From JAKZVK01 sp965237575 (GTDB lineage: Bacteria; Acidobacteriota; Terriglobia; Bryobacterales; UBA6623), in contig CBDEGI010000004.1 in the NCBI GenBank assembly GCA_965237575.1, positions 2,418,001-2,482,000 of the forward strand: a stretch of 64,000 bases of DNA, in the 5' to 3' direction. The translations under genes were made by a program, and so were the position numbers. Shown in pieces: positions 44,875-53,216 of this stretch (its first letter is position 1; every line of letters starts with the position of its first letter). A model generated the notes under the pieces. The model did no database searches. It was not told the DNA's origin and worked only from the letters and a program-made list of their open reading frames with translations.

Positions 44875-45794
44875 ACCTGGGCAAGACTGCGCGCTGGCGC
44901 GGGATTATGGAGTCGCCGAACACTCTACGGTTCAACAATGTGAGAATTGATCCAACATCTGATAAGGGACAGAAAGTTCAGGTTTCAGGACTACGCGTTA
45001 ACACAGCCGCACTTGGAGCGGGAGACCCTGTTATCGCTTCCTACATTAGCGTCCAGCCAACCGACGGAGGTACTGCGTCGGTCCGGGTGATTAACGAGTT
45101 GTCAAACCTGGGCAATGTCTTACAGAGCTGCTTGGTGAGCATGGAAGGCGGACAGGCGTTTGCTGACTCATCTGGAGCACTGACTGGCGGCGGCGATACG
45201 TTGGTTCGCAGGGAGTTTGCCATTAAGGCGGAGGAAGGATTTGCAGGTGCATTTAGGACGGCGGAAGAGGAGGCAACGTCAGGCGACGTGATAGGTGAAT
45301 CGGTCACGAATGGCACACGCTTCCTCGCGAGGTTCTATGTGCCGGAGAACGTCCGGCTGTTTGTAAGGGTTACGAACGTTGAAACAGGCGGGAGCCGCGG
45401 GAGGAGCGGCTGGCCGTTGAAGGCGGTTTTGGTTTCGGGTGCGGGCGTGGACGGTTCGGGAGGAACAATAGCTGCGGAGGGAGAAGTGCGAAACGAGGGG
45501 AGCGAGGAGGTCGCAGTTTCTGAACTGGACGTGAAGGACGGTTGGAGCTTCGCTGTTTGGGAATGGGTGAACAAGTACGCGATGGCGATGTTTACCGGCG
45601 CCGACAGTGTCGAGTTCGGGGTTGTATTGGAGTTTAAAGAAGGGAGCGTAGGACGCGGCTGTATGTTTGCCGACATGAGGTTGGCTCCGCTTAGTGAATT
45701 GGGTGTGGCCTCTGCCACGAGCGTCCCGGTCCCACGGTTTGTAGACGTTGGTGGTGATTCGGAAACGGTCTTTACTTGGGTGGGCAGCCTCTGA
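44875..45794 (+). pseudogene. 3' part of the interrupted gene, Solibacter-type extracellular domain
   Basis: Open frame SNLGKTARWRGIMESPNTLR ... to the stop at 45794. The region VRIDPTSDKGQKVQVSGLRV, FAIKAEEGFAGAFRTAEEEA, GTRFLARFYVPENVRLFVRV and the ending FAPLS-like LAPLSELGVASATSVPVPRF matches a family I know from large secreted acidobacterial proteins. An internal ATG (MESPNTLRF, 44909) could start a shorter 295-residue product, but it has no leader and no good ribosome binding site, so this part is best seen as cut off from its original 5' end by element 2. Confidence 0.6.
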
Positions 45795-45906
45795 TCGACT
45801 GTCGGGGCCCGCATGGCGCGCCAAGAGGAAAATCCCTCTAGCTCGGAGGGTTAGAGGTCTGGCTTCCAAGCTCATTGACGATGGTGGTCGAATTGGGGCG
45901 GGGGCG

Positions 45907-47970
45907 CTAGGAGGCGTCGGCGGCGGGGGTGGCGGGGTCGGGTGGGGGTGGTTCGGCCAGCCAGTCGGCGCCGTAGGTTTCGGCCATGAAGTCGCGGAAG
46001 GTGACGTGGAAGAACTGGTAGACGCCGCCGGTCTTGCGCAGGAACAGATAGTCCTTGGCCTCATCGAGGAAGCTCACGTAGGCCCACGGGGCCAGGTTCA
46101 AGCGGCGCAGCAGCGCGCGCACAGCCCAGTGGAGGAGGGCGAAGAACCCGCCCTTGCGCAGGCCCAGGAACACGCCAAACCAGGCGATCAGTGGGGCAAC
46201 GGCCAGCAGTGCGCGGCCGACGGCGGGCTCGGAGGTGTCAGAACGATCTCCGAGGGCGTAGGTGCCCCACGTGAGCACCAGCGAAAAGACAAGTCCGGCC
46301 GAGGCCAAGTAGATCGCGTAGCGCAGCGAGCGGCGCGTTCCCTCGTTCGCCGTGCTGCGTTCGCTCACCGGCGCCGGCCTGAGAGCCTCGTCGAGCCCTA
46401 AGACCAGCCCGCCGACCAGCCCCAAGACCAGCCCTAAGACCAGCCAGCGGACCAGCCCGCCGCCCAGCCCGCCGCCCAGCCCTAAGGCCAGCCCGCCGAC
46501 TTGCCCTAAGACCATCCCGAAGACCAGCCCTTCCGGTAGGCGGCCCCAGTCGATGCGTAGTGCATCGACGGGCCGCCAGTCGGCCGCCAAGGCTTCGAGC
46601 TTGTCGACCGGCCCTAAGACCATCCCGAAGACCAGCCCGCCGAGCAGCCCTAAGACGATCCCGAAGACCAGCCCGTCGACAAGACCGAAGACCAGCCCGC
46701 CGACCATCCCGAAGACCAGCCCGCCGACAAGCCCGAAGACCAGCCCGCCGACAAGCCCGAAGAGCCATTTCGCGGCCCGCCGCGCGGGCCACGACGGCAG
46801 CCAGCTCTCATCGAGATCCTCAAGAGCAAACGGAATCCGGTGGCGGTTGGACAGCTCGGCGGCCAGCCACCCGAGCCATCGCAAAGCCTTGTTTCGGGCA
46901 AAGCGCCGCATGCGCGGCCGCTCAAACATCGCCTTGACATAACGGCCGTAGAGCCGCCGGCGGGCGTCCGGCTCGGTGGTCCCATCGTCGGCCGGGGCGG
47001 CGGAGGCCAAGAACAGAACGGTCAGCATGAGCGGCGTATCCATCAGGGTCCAAAGCTCCGGGTCCCCGTCCAGTGCGTGACGAACGCGCTGCAGCTTGAA
47101 ACCCTGCGCGTCGAGGTAGCTCTCGACGTCCTCGCGCGAGAGAGGGTCCACCTCGACGGCGTTGTCGAGATCGAGCTGGACGGGAAGAGCGTCGTATTCC
47201 TCGCGGCGGCAACAGACCGCTAGCGGCTGCAAACCATGTGCCTGCCGGTAGGTGTTGATGGCGGTGACGCAGGCGGCGCGCTCGCCGCGGGCGACCTCAT
47301 CCAAGCCGTCGAGCAAGGGAAGCAGGTCCTTCCCGGCCCATTGCTTGGCCCGCTCGGGTGAGACGCCGTAGAGGCGCACCAACTCGTCCCGCATCCACTC
47401 GTCGAGCGCCGCCCGCTTCTTCGTCCACGTCGAGAGATTGAGAATGACGGGGATGGGATGTGAGGGGTCGTTCTCCGCGCGCTCGATCAACGCCCGCGCC
47501 AGCTCGACGAGCTTGGTGGACTTGCCGGTCCCCGGCTCACCGAGGATCAGCAGTTGTCCCGCGGCGCCGTCGAAGACCTGCTCGATGGGGGTGCCGCGGG
47601 GGAACTCACGTCCGGGGCCGTCGGGGCCGCGCGTGTAGTGACGGACCCGCGGCTCGACGGCGCTGTGACGCTCGGTTAGTTGCAGCTCCAGGCGGGCCGC
47701 TTGATACAGGTCGCGCTCGAGCCATTCGTCGACCCACTCGCGGCGGGTCTTGGTGAGCATGGCGGCGCGGTCGCGTTGGGCGCGGGGGCTGTCGGTGGGG
47801 TCTGGGGTTTGGGTCTTTTTGCGGCGTTGATGGCGGAGAGCGGCAAGTGCGACAAGGAAGGTCAGGAAAGTGAGCACAACCCCCAAAGCCGGCGCGTCGG
47901 TGACGAGGAACTTCCAGAAGGTCCGCAGATAATCCGCGCAGGTGGCCCAGAATTGTTCGAGATAACCCAT
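45907..47970 (-). CDS. NACHT-type STAND NTPase with glycine-zipper membrane repeats
   Basis: A 687-residue protein. Residues about 28-46 form an N-terminal transmembrane helix. The NACHT NTPase follows: Walker A GEPGTGKS at 144-151, Walker B LLPLLDGLDEV at about 216-226, and VDPLSREDVESYLDAQGF. From about 400 to 455 and about 485 to 535 the sequence consists of GLVFGLVGGLVFG-type repeats, i.e. glycine-zipper membrane helices, then two more helices and a C-terminal FFHVTFRDFMAE motif common to such proteins. STAND ATPases are signalling switches; several bacterial NACHT proteins defend against phage (established). A membrane-acting defence effector is my inference. The repeat DNA (46380-46760) is prone to slippage. 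Confidence 0.8.
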   Translation of the reverse strand: MGYLEQFWATCADYLRTFWKFLVTDAPALGVVLTFLTFLVALAALRHQRRKKTQTPDPTDSPRAQRDRAAMLTKTRREWVDEWLERDLYQAARLELQLTERHSAVEPRVRHYTRGPDGPGREFPRGTPIEQVFDGAAGQLLILGEPGTGKSTKLVELARALIERAENDPSHPIPVILNLSTWTKKRAALDEWMRDELVRLYGVSPERAKQWAGKDLLPLLDGLDEVARGERAACVTAINTYRQAHGLQPLAVCCRREEYDALPVQLDLDNAVEVDPLSREDVESYLDAQGFKLQRVRHALDGDPELWTLMDTPLMLTVLFLASAAPADDGTTEPDARRRLYGRYVKAMFERPRMRRFARNKALRWLGWLAAELSNRHRIPFALEDLDESWLPSWPARRAAKWLFGLVGGLVFGLVGGLVFGMVGGLVFGLVDGLVFGIVLGLLGGLVFGMVLGPVDKLEALAADWRPVDALRIDWGRLPEGLVFGMVLGQVGGLALGLGGGLGGGLVRWLVLGLVLGLVGGLVLGLDEALRPAPVSERSTANEGTRRSLRYAIYLASAGLVFSLVLTWGTYALGDRSDTSEPAVGRALLAVAPLIAWFGVFLGLRKGGFFALLHWAVRALLRRLNLAPWAYVSFLDEAKDYLFLRKTGGVYQFFHVTFRDFMAETYGADWLAEPPPPDPATPAADAS

Positions 47971-48297
47971 GTGCGGGCGGGAGTGTTTCGATTGTACATG
48001 GAGTATGGGTGGGGGACAGCGCTCGCTGGGCAGGTGGGCAGTCGTGTTTACACGGCTTGGGGTTGATTAGGCCAGCCGTTGTACGGCTGGTATCCCGGAC
48101 GCCCCAACACCCCTAGGCCGGTTTAGCGGCCTTACGATCGCGGGCTTGAGCCGTTCCGCGGCGGGCGCCGGCTCCTCAATTGGTTCGGGACACCACGGAG
48201 GGGACAGTCACCCTAACCCTCAACCGCTGAATCCTATCTTCTTCTGCCCTGTGAGGCAGGCTCCCTCTCGCGGTTTCCTCCGCGTCGGCCCAATCAG
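47971..48297. other. Gene-free stretch
   Basis: No gene. A hairpin CCAGCCGTTGTACGGCTGG lies near 48074-48092 and a looser TAGGCCGG/CGGCCTTA pair near 48112-48134. The segment separates the NACHT gene from repeat copy B and contains the NACHT promoter. Confidence 0.35.
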
Positions 48298-48423
48298 TCA
48301 CAGAACTTTCAGATCTTCACCCCATTGATTCCAAACCACTTACCCTGTCGGAGCCCCTTTTGCCCCCACCACGCCACCGTATCCTGAAGGTGAAGAACGC
48401 CTGCCCAATGGCCGGCGTTACCG

Positions 48424-48448
48424 GGCCGCGCGGGCCAACCGCGCGGCC
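48424..48448 (+). promoter_or_regulatory. Leader hairpin before repeat ORF, copy B
   Basis: GGCCGCGCGG, loop GCCAA, CCGCGCGGCC, then TTTT, twenty bases before the ATG. Same position as the copy A hairpin, with a compensated closing pair (G-C for A-T) and a loop shorter by one base. Confidence 0.65.
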
Positions 48449-48468
48449 TTTTGCATTTGGAGGAAAGC

Positions 48469-49362
48469 ATGTCTACCGAGAAACAGAAAAAAGCGAATCG
48501 CGAGAATGCCAAGAAATCCACCGGCCCCCGCACCCCCGAGGGCAAAGCACGCTCCTCGAAGAACGCACTCAAGCACGGCCTCCTCGCCCGCGACGCCGTC
48601 ATGGCCGACGAGGACCCCGCCGAATACGACCGGCAACTCCAAATCCTCGAAGAAAACCTCTTCCCAAAAAACGCCATCGAGTTCGAGCTCGTCCTCCAGA
48701 TCGCCGACTCTCGTTGGCGCCTGCGCCGCATCACCCGCATCGAGGCCGGTCTCACCACCTACCAGTACCACGGCACCGACCGCACCACCCGCGAACGCTA
48801 CCCCGACACCATCGTCCCCGGCCGCAACGGCGAAAACCAACTGCTGTGCAAGAGCATGCAGGACCACACCCAGGCCCTCCACAACCTGGCCCGCTACCGC
48901 ACCATGACGAGCCGCGACATCACGCGCGCTCTGCGGATGATCCGGCAACTGCGCAAAGACGAGTTCGAGTGCAAAGAGAACCGCGCTGCGAACGGGGCGA
49001 TCCACCGTCCGACCGTCACCGACCCGGACCCCTACAACACTCCCGACCCGATGGAGCGCCAACCGCCGCGCTACGAGCCACCGGCAGCGGCAGCGCAGAC
49101 GTCCAACCCGATCGGCTTCCGCGCCGAGTTCGTGCCCAGCCCCCAAGCGACGCTCGGCGGCGAATCACGATTCACGAATCACGCATCACGAAAACCAAAC
49201 CACGGGTCACCCAGGAGGGACCGCGGCCACAGACGAACCCAAGGCCCTGTGAAAACAAAGGGCTTGAGCACCGCCGAAGCCCTCAGGACGAACTACGGAA
49301 CGAACCGCACCCCCGTGGCGCCCGTTCCGAGCCGCCTGGCAGCGGAGGTACTGGGGAGGTAA
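48469..49362 (+). CDS. Repeat-borne hypothetical protein with STGPRTPEGKARSS motif, copy B
   Basis: Paralogue of the 6201-7073 product, 297 residues, differing mostly by conservative replacements (for example KANRENAKKSTGPRTPEG) and by an insertion ESRFTNHASRKPNHG that stems from a TCACGA-rich DNA tract. ATG at 48469 follows TGGAGGAAAG, a strong ribosome binding site. The N-terminal two thirds are better conserved than the Pro/Arg-rich end, which suggests that the first part is the functional domain. Function unknown. Confidence 0.75.
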   Translation: MSTEKQKKANRENAKKSTGPRTPEGKARSSKNALKHGLLARDAVMADEDPAEYDRQLQILEENLFPKNAIEFELVLQIADSRWRLRRITRIEAGLTTYQYHGTDRTTRERYPDTIVPGRNGENQLLCKSMQDHTQALHNLARYRTMTSRDITRALRMIRQLRKDEFECKENRAANGAIHRPTVTDPDPYNTPDPMERQPPRYEPPAAAAQTSNPIGFRAEFVPSPQATLGGESRFTNHASRKPNHGSPRRDRGHRRTQGPVKTKGLSTAEALRTNYGTNRTPVAPVPSRLAAEVLGR

Positions 49363-49503
49363 TCGCCGCCCAACAGCGCAAAAACAACGTCGACACCAAC
49401 GACAACATGAGACCCTACACCCCCCGTGCGCCCTATCGGGGTTGTGGCGCGGACGCCCACGTCTGCCGCATCGACACTCCTGTCGATGCTTGGTCCGCTG
49501 GTG

Positions 49504-49592
49504 ATCGGGTCGGGTACCGGGGATTGCGCCCCGGCACCCTCCCACACCACCGGACGTACGGTTTTCCGTATCCGGCGGTTGGACCCGGCGGC
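49504..49592 (-). mobile_element. Group II intron 3' fragment (domains V-VI)
   Basis: On the minus strand this repeats the last ~90 bases of the 35463-36173 intron almost without change: GGGTCCAACCGCCGGATACG, domain V with the AAAA loop, ACGTCCGGTGGTGTGGGAGG, domain VI and the terminal GACCCGAT (ending at 49504). Upstream of domain V similarity fades within ~30 bases. It is a 5'-truncated copy, lying six bases from repeat copy B. Confidence 0.7.
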
Positions 49593-49723
49593 TTTACCCA
49601 CTCGTCGCAAGATCCGATGGCACGACCAACCCGTAGGAAGGTTTCCATCGCCGTGATAGTCTACAGGGAGCGTGGCGCTACGCCCGAATCGTTTACGCGC
49701 GTGTCGTACAGGAGGTCTTCGTC

Positions 49724-50674
49724 ATGAGACGTCATAAACCGGCCCTGATCAGTCTCGGCTTGATCGCTGTGGTCTGCCTATCCTTATCGGGTGCATCGAA
49801 TCCAACCGCCCAGCTCGTCAACCGGATGAAGAAGCTCGCCTTCGCGCGGGACGTCCCCAACGCCCACCAGACGCTCGAGCAGGCGCGCGCGTCGCAGCAC
49901 GAGATGACGGCCGACTGGCTCCTGGCGGTCTCGTGGCTGGGCCGCGGCGCGAGCTTTGCCAAGCAGTGGGACGTCGCCGAGAAATACGCCCAAGAAGCGT
50001 ATGACGGTAGCCTCGAGTTGCTCAAGAATCGTGACCTGGACGCGGACAAGAGTCTCCCGCTGGCGCTGGGAGCGGCGATCGAGGTTCTCGGCCACGCCTC
50101 CAACGCCGCCGGACGCCGGGGCGAGGCCGTCGCTTTTCTCCAGGAGCAGCGGGCGAAGTACAAGGGTACTTCGATCGAGACGCGCATCCAAAAAAACGTT
50201 CATCTACTCAGCCTTGAAGGCAAGCCCATGCCGGCGCTCTCCGCCGACACGCACCTCGGTTCGAAACGGGCTTCGGCCGAAGCTTGGAAAGGCAAGGTCG
50301 CGCTGTTCTATTTTTGGGCTCACTGGTGCGGCGATTGTAAAGAGCAGAAGCTGATCCTGGAGGCGCTTCACGGCAAGTACAACGGGCGGGGCTTCGAGGT
50401 GGTGGGACCGACGCAGCTTTACGGCTACGTAGCGCGCGGCAAGGACGCCACGCCCGAGCAAGAGATGGCGTATCTGCGTGGGGCGTATCACCAGGCGTAT
50501 CCTGTGCCCTCGTGGATGACGGCTCCGGTGAGCGGCGGGAACTTTACCCGCTTCGGCGTCAGTACGACCCCCACCATTGTGTTGGTGGACCGCCAGGGGA
50601 TTGTGCGGCTCTATCACCCGGGCAACCTGAGCTATAACGACTTGGCGGAGCGTATTGAGAAGTTGTTGGGGTAG
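49724..50674 (+). CDS. Exported TlpA/thioredoxin-like protein with helical N-terminal domain
   Basis: A 316-residue exported protein. Signal peptide MRRHKPALISLGLIAVVCLSLSGAS. Residues 28-160 are a TPR-like helical region (ADWLLAVSWLGRGASFAKQW, EKYAQEAYDGSLELLKN). Residues about 165-316 form a thioredoxin fold: active site FYFWAHWCGDCKEQK (CxxC), the cis-Pro segment FGVSTTPTIVLVDRQGIVRL. It probably reduces or isomerises disulfides of envelope proteins, perhaps apocytochromes. CAGGAGG precedes the ATG. It is followed by a Cys-rich lipoprotein gene that could be a client or partner (inference). Confidence 0.85.
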   Translation: MRRHKPALISLGLIAVVCLSLSGASNPTAQLVNRMKKLAFARDVPNAHQTLEQARASQHEMTADWLLAVSWLGRGASFAKQWDVAEKYAQEAYDGSLELLKNRDLDADKSLPLALGAAIEVLGHASNAAGRRGEAVAFLQEQRAKYKGTSIETRIQKNVHLLSLEGKPMPALSADTHLGSKRASAEAWKGKVALFYFWAHWCGDCKEQKLILEALHGKYNGRGFEVVGPTQLYGYVARGKDATPEQEMAYLRGAYHQAYPVPSWMTAPVSGGNFTRFGVSTTPTIVLVDRQGIVRLYHPGNLSYNDLAERIEKLLG

Positions 50675-50821
50675 GTTGTCGTATCAGGCCCTTTGGTGGG
50701 CTTGCAAACAGATGCAGTAGTCGAGCAGCCTCGGCAGCGCCTCGTGGGCCTGAGAATCGAGGAATCGATCCTCGGCAAGCGTAGACGCTTACGCCACACC
50801 TGCAAGAAAGAGGATGATTAC

Positions 50822-51280
50822 ATGACCTGGACATCGTTTCCGCGCACCGGCGCGCTCGTCATGTTGACCGGTTTCGTGCTTGCCTCGATCAGTTGTGGTG
50901 CGGGCGAGATCGTGTTCAGCAACGTCCAAAGCCAGAGCCGGCAGTTCATGGGCTGGGAGCAGACGATCAGCCTGACGCCGGAGCAGGAAGCGATCAAGAA
51001 GCAAGCCCTGGGGGCCATGCCGGCGCCTTGTTGCAGCGACAATAGCGCCTACACCTGCTGCTGCCCCTGCAACCTCTCGCGGACGATTTGGGGGCTGGCT
51101 AACTACCTCATCGCCGAGCAGGAAGCGGGGGTGAAGAAGGTCCAAGCCAAGACGTCCGAGTGGGTTGCTTTCGTCAATCCCAAGGGGTTTAGCGGGGATG
51201 TCTGCTACCGGGGCGGCTGTCCCCGTCCGTTCAAGAACAACGGCTGCGGCGGGATGAAGGCGAACCAGATCAACTTCTAG
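50822..51280 (+). CDS. Cysteine-rich exported (lipo)protein with CCCPCN motif
   Basis: A 152-residue protein. Leader MTWTSFPRTGALVMLTGFVL with a lipobox-like ASISC. The mature part has PAPCCSDNSAYTCCCPCNLS followed by RTIWGLANYLIAEQEAG and ends with NPKGFSGDVCYRGGCPRPFK...GCGG; eleven or more cysteines in all. I recall similar CCCPCN proteins from acidobacteria, uncharacterised. The cluster suggests metal (copper, iron or mercury) or cofactor binding. Start at ATG 50822 with AAAGAGG upstream. Located 147 bases after the TlpA-like gene on the same strand. Confidence 0.7.
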   Translation: MTWTSFPRTGALVMLTGFVLASISCGAGEIVFSNVQSQSRQFMGWEQTISLTPEQEAIKKQALGAMPAPCCSDNSAYTCCCPCNLSRTIWGLANYLIAEQEAGVKKVQAKTSEWVAFVNPKGFSGDVCYRGGCPRPFKNNGCGGMKANQINF

Positions 51281-51288
51281 AAGAAGTA

Positions 51289-51310
51289 GGGCGGACACAG
51301 CGGTCCGCCC
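51289..51310 (+). terminator. Hairpin after the Cys-rich gene
   Basis: GGGCGGAC, loop ACAGCG, GTCCGCCC: 8-bp stem nine bases after the stop codon. There is no T run, so it may be a dispersed palindrome acting as a weak terminator in this convergent gap. Confidence 0.45.
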
Positions 51311-51344
51311 CTACACCTATGACCCGGTCAGTTCAACCGGTGCT

Positions 51345-52898
51345 TTACGCGGCTTTGCCGATGGACGCCGCGGGTTCCACTTCGATGGCGGGCATGGCGG
51401 GGCGTTTCATCAGTTTCATCGCCGCCTGTCCCAGCAAGGTGGCTAACTTGCGCTTCGTGCCCCTGACGGCGCTGTCGGCGGACAGGCCATAGCGTTTGTA
51501 CCGCGTGAGCAGGCCCCGGCACACGATGAAGTAGGCCAGGAATCGACGCCAGTCCCCGAGCAGACCGAAGCGCTTCGACCGCTTGAGCACCGACGCGATG
51601 CTGTAGAAGTTACTCCAGGCGGCCTCGACCTTTTCGAGCAGCTTCTCTTCGCTGAGGTTGGGGTGGTGATAGAGGATGCGAGGGTGATCCGGATCGAGCC
51701 AGTAATCGTAGTCTTCTTTGACCATCTTCATCGGCGAGCGTCCGCGGCGCATCATGTGGAAGTCGACCGTGCCGGGCAGCGGCGTCAGGGGAATGAATTG
51801 GGCCATCGCGATGCCGCAGTCACGGGCGAAATCAATCGTGTAGTCAAGTGATTTCTCGGTGTCACTCGAGATCCCGAAGATAAAGGCCCCCATGATGTAG
51901 GGGAAGCCCTGGGTGCGGACCTGTTCGAGCTTCTGCGCCAGTAGATCGCCGGTGAAATTGAAGGTCTTGTTCGTCGCTTTGAGCCCTTCGGGGGTGACGG
52001 TCTCAATGCCGATCAGCGCACCTTGGACGTGGGCCTTTCTCATCGCCACCAAGTACTCGGGATCGTCGGCCACCTCCATCGTGATCTGGGTACAGAAGAA
52101 CATGTCCTCGGGCACTTCGTCGGCAAGCCGGCGAAGCAGGTCGAAACGGTTCTCCAAGCCGGCTTCGAGTGTTTTCTTCTGCTCGGCGTCGCGGGCGTTA
52201 ACGATGTCCTCGCGGTTATAGGGATAGAAGTTGTCGTCGGCGAACATCACCAGCCGGAAGCCGGCGCGATAGAGCGCGTGGACCTCCTGCAGGATGGCGT
52301 CGTTGGCGCGCACGCGCGGCACACGCCCGTCCTGGACCCACACCGAGCAGAAGGAACACTGCTTGGGGCAGCCGCGAACCGTTTGGATCGAACCCACCAG
52401 GTAGCGTTCGGTCTTCAGTAGGTCCCAGCGCGCCGGGGTGAAATAGTCGGGTTCTACCTGCCCGCCTCGGTACACTTTTTCGAGCTTACCGTCGGCGTAG
52501 TCATCAAGGACTTGGGTCCAGACAACTTCGGCGTCGCCGGTCACGGCCGCATCCCCGTGCTTGAGAGTTTCCTCGGGAAAGATGGACGGGTGCGGACCGC
52601 CGAAGATCACGGTCGCGCCCCTCTTCTTTGCCTCGCGAGCCAGGGCGTAGCCGTGAATCGCATTGAACGTGTGGATGCTGATGCCGAGAACGTCGCCGGG
52701 CCTGACATCGTCGATCGGAAACGGCTCGATCGCTTGGTCGACCAGGCGTATGCCCTCGAGGTAGTCGCTCTTGGGGGTGCACGCCGCCATCACCGGCAAG
52801 GCTCGCGGGGTGATGAACGAGAAGTTGATTCGCTCGGCGGCAGGGGCCGGGTTGACGATGAAGAGTTGGAAGTCTTTCCGGGTATGCAAGTGGGCCAT
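51345..52898 (-). CDS. B12-binding-domain radical SAM protein
   Basis: A 517-residue radical SAM enzyme with an N-terminal cobalamin-binding-like domain (GDVLGISIHTFNAIHGYALA, ATVIFGGPHPSIFPEE) and a central radical SAM barrel with the cluster motif RGCPKQCSFCSVW (CxxxCxxC), DDNFYPYNREDI, and LIGIETVTPEGLKATNK. The C-terminal region (DYDYWLDPDHPRILYHHP onward) is the DUF4070-like extension seen in hopanoid and lipid-modifying radical SAM enzymes such as HpnJ/HpnP. The reaction is probably methylation or ring modification of a lipid or secondary metabolite; not determined. ATG at 52898 has GGGAGG nine bases upstream. Confidence 0.85.
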   Translation of the reverse strand: MAHLHTRKDFQLFIVNPAPAAERINFSFITPRALPVMAACTPKSDYLEGIRLVDQAIEPFPIDDVRPGDVLGISIHTFNAIHGYALAREAKKRGATVIFGGPHPSIFPEETLKHGDAAVTGDAEVVWTQVLDDYADGKLEKVYRGGQVEPDYFTPARWDLLKTERYLVGSIQTVRGCPKQCSFCSVWVQDGRVPRVRANDAILQEVHALYRAGFRLVMFADDNFYPYNREDIVNARDAEQKKTLEAGLENRFDLLRRLADEVPEDMFFCTQITMEVADDPEYLVAMRKAHVQGALIGIETVTPEGLKATNKTFNFTGDLLAQKLEQVRTQGFPYIMGAFIFGISSDTEKSLDYTIDFARDCGIAMAQFIPLTPLPGTVDFHMMRRGRSPMKMVKEDYDYWLDPDHPRILYHHPNLSEEKLLEKVEAAWSNFYSIASVLKRSKRFGLLGDWRRFLAYFIVCRGLLTRYKRYGLSADSAVRGTKRKLATLLGQAAMKLMKRPAMPAIEVEPAASIGKAA

Positions 52899-53216
52899 GA
52901 ACAAGAGCCTCCCGTCTCTTTGCTCTCTCAGGCAGGCCGCCAGGGGTCGCTAAGCGGCCCGGTTGCACCGCTCCGCGCTGGGCTCACGGCGGCCCAAGTG
53001 GGATGTTCGACTATAGCGCATTTAGCGGGCCGGTGTAACAAGCCTGTCGAAACTCGTGGTACCGGTCGGTCGGCCTCTGACGCGCGTGACTTCATGTGCG
53101 CGTGCACCGCAAAGTCGTCCGACACAATCTGCAACCATTAGGTAACGGGACTCTTGTGGCAGTCCCCTAGGATAAGGAAGACCCTGTGGTCAGCGGACGG
53201 CCGTGATGGCAGATTC

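Larger units (their letters stand above)
48298..49498 (+). repeat. Dispersed 1.2-kb repeat, copy B
   Basis: Matches copy A (6065-7248) in opposite orientation over its length, including ~170 bases of leader, hairpin, ORF and ~135 bases downstream. Differences include a longer leader spacer and an extra ATTCACGAATCACG insertion inside the C-terminal coding region. Its downstream edge abuts the group II intron fragment at 49504. Confidence 0.8.

Noticed and set aside
46352..46942. Plus-strand frame rich in TSPKTSPP repeats opposite the NACHT gene
   Set aside because: The repeats are the complement of the GLVFGLVGG-coding DNA; the NACHT frame has Walker motifs and a plausible start.
48360..49727. 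Long plus-strand frame of Pro/His/Arg-rich sequence overlapping repeat copy B
   Set aside because: Shifted frame of the repeat ORF; the frame at 48469 has the ribosome binding site and the recognised motif.
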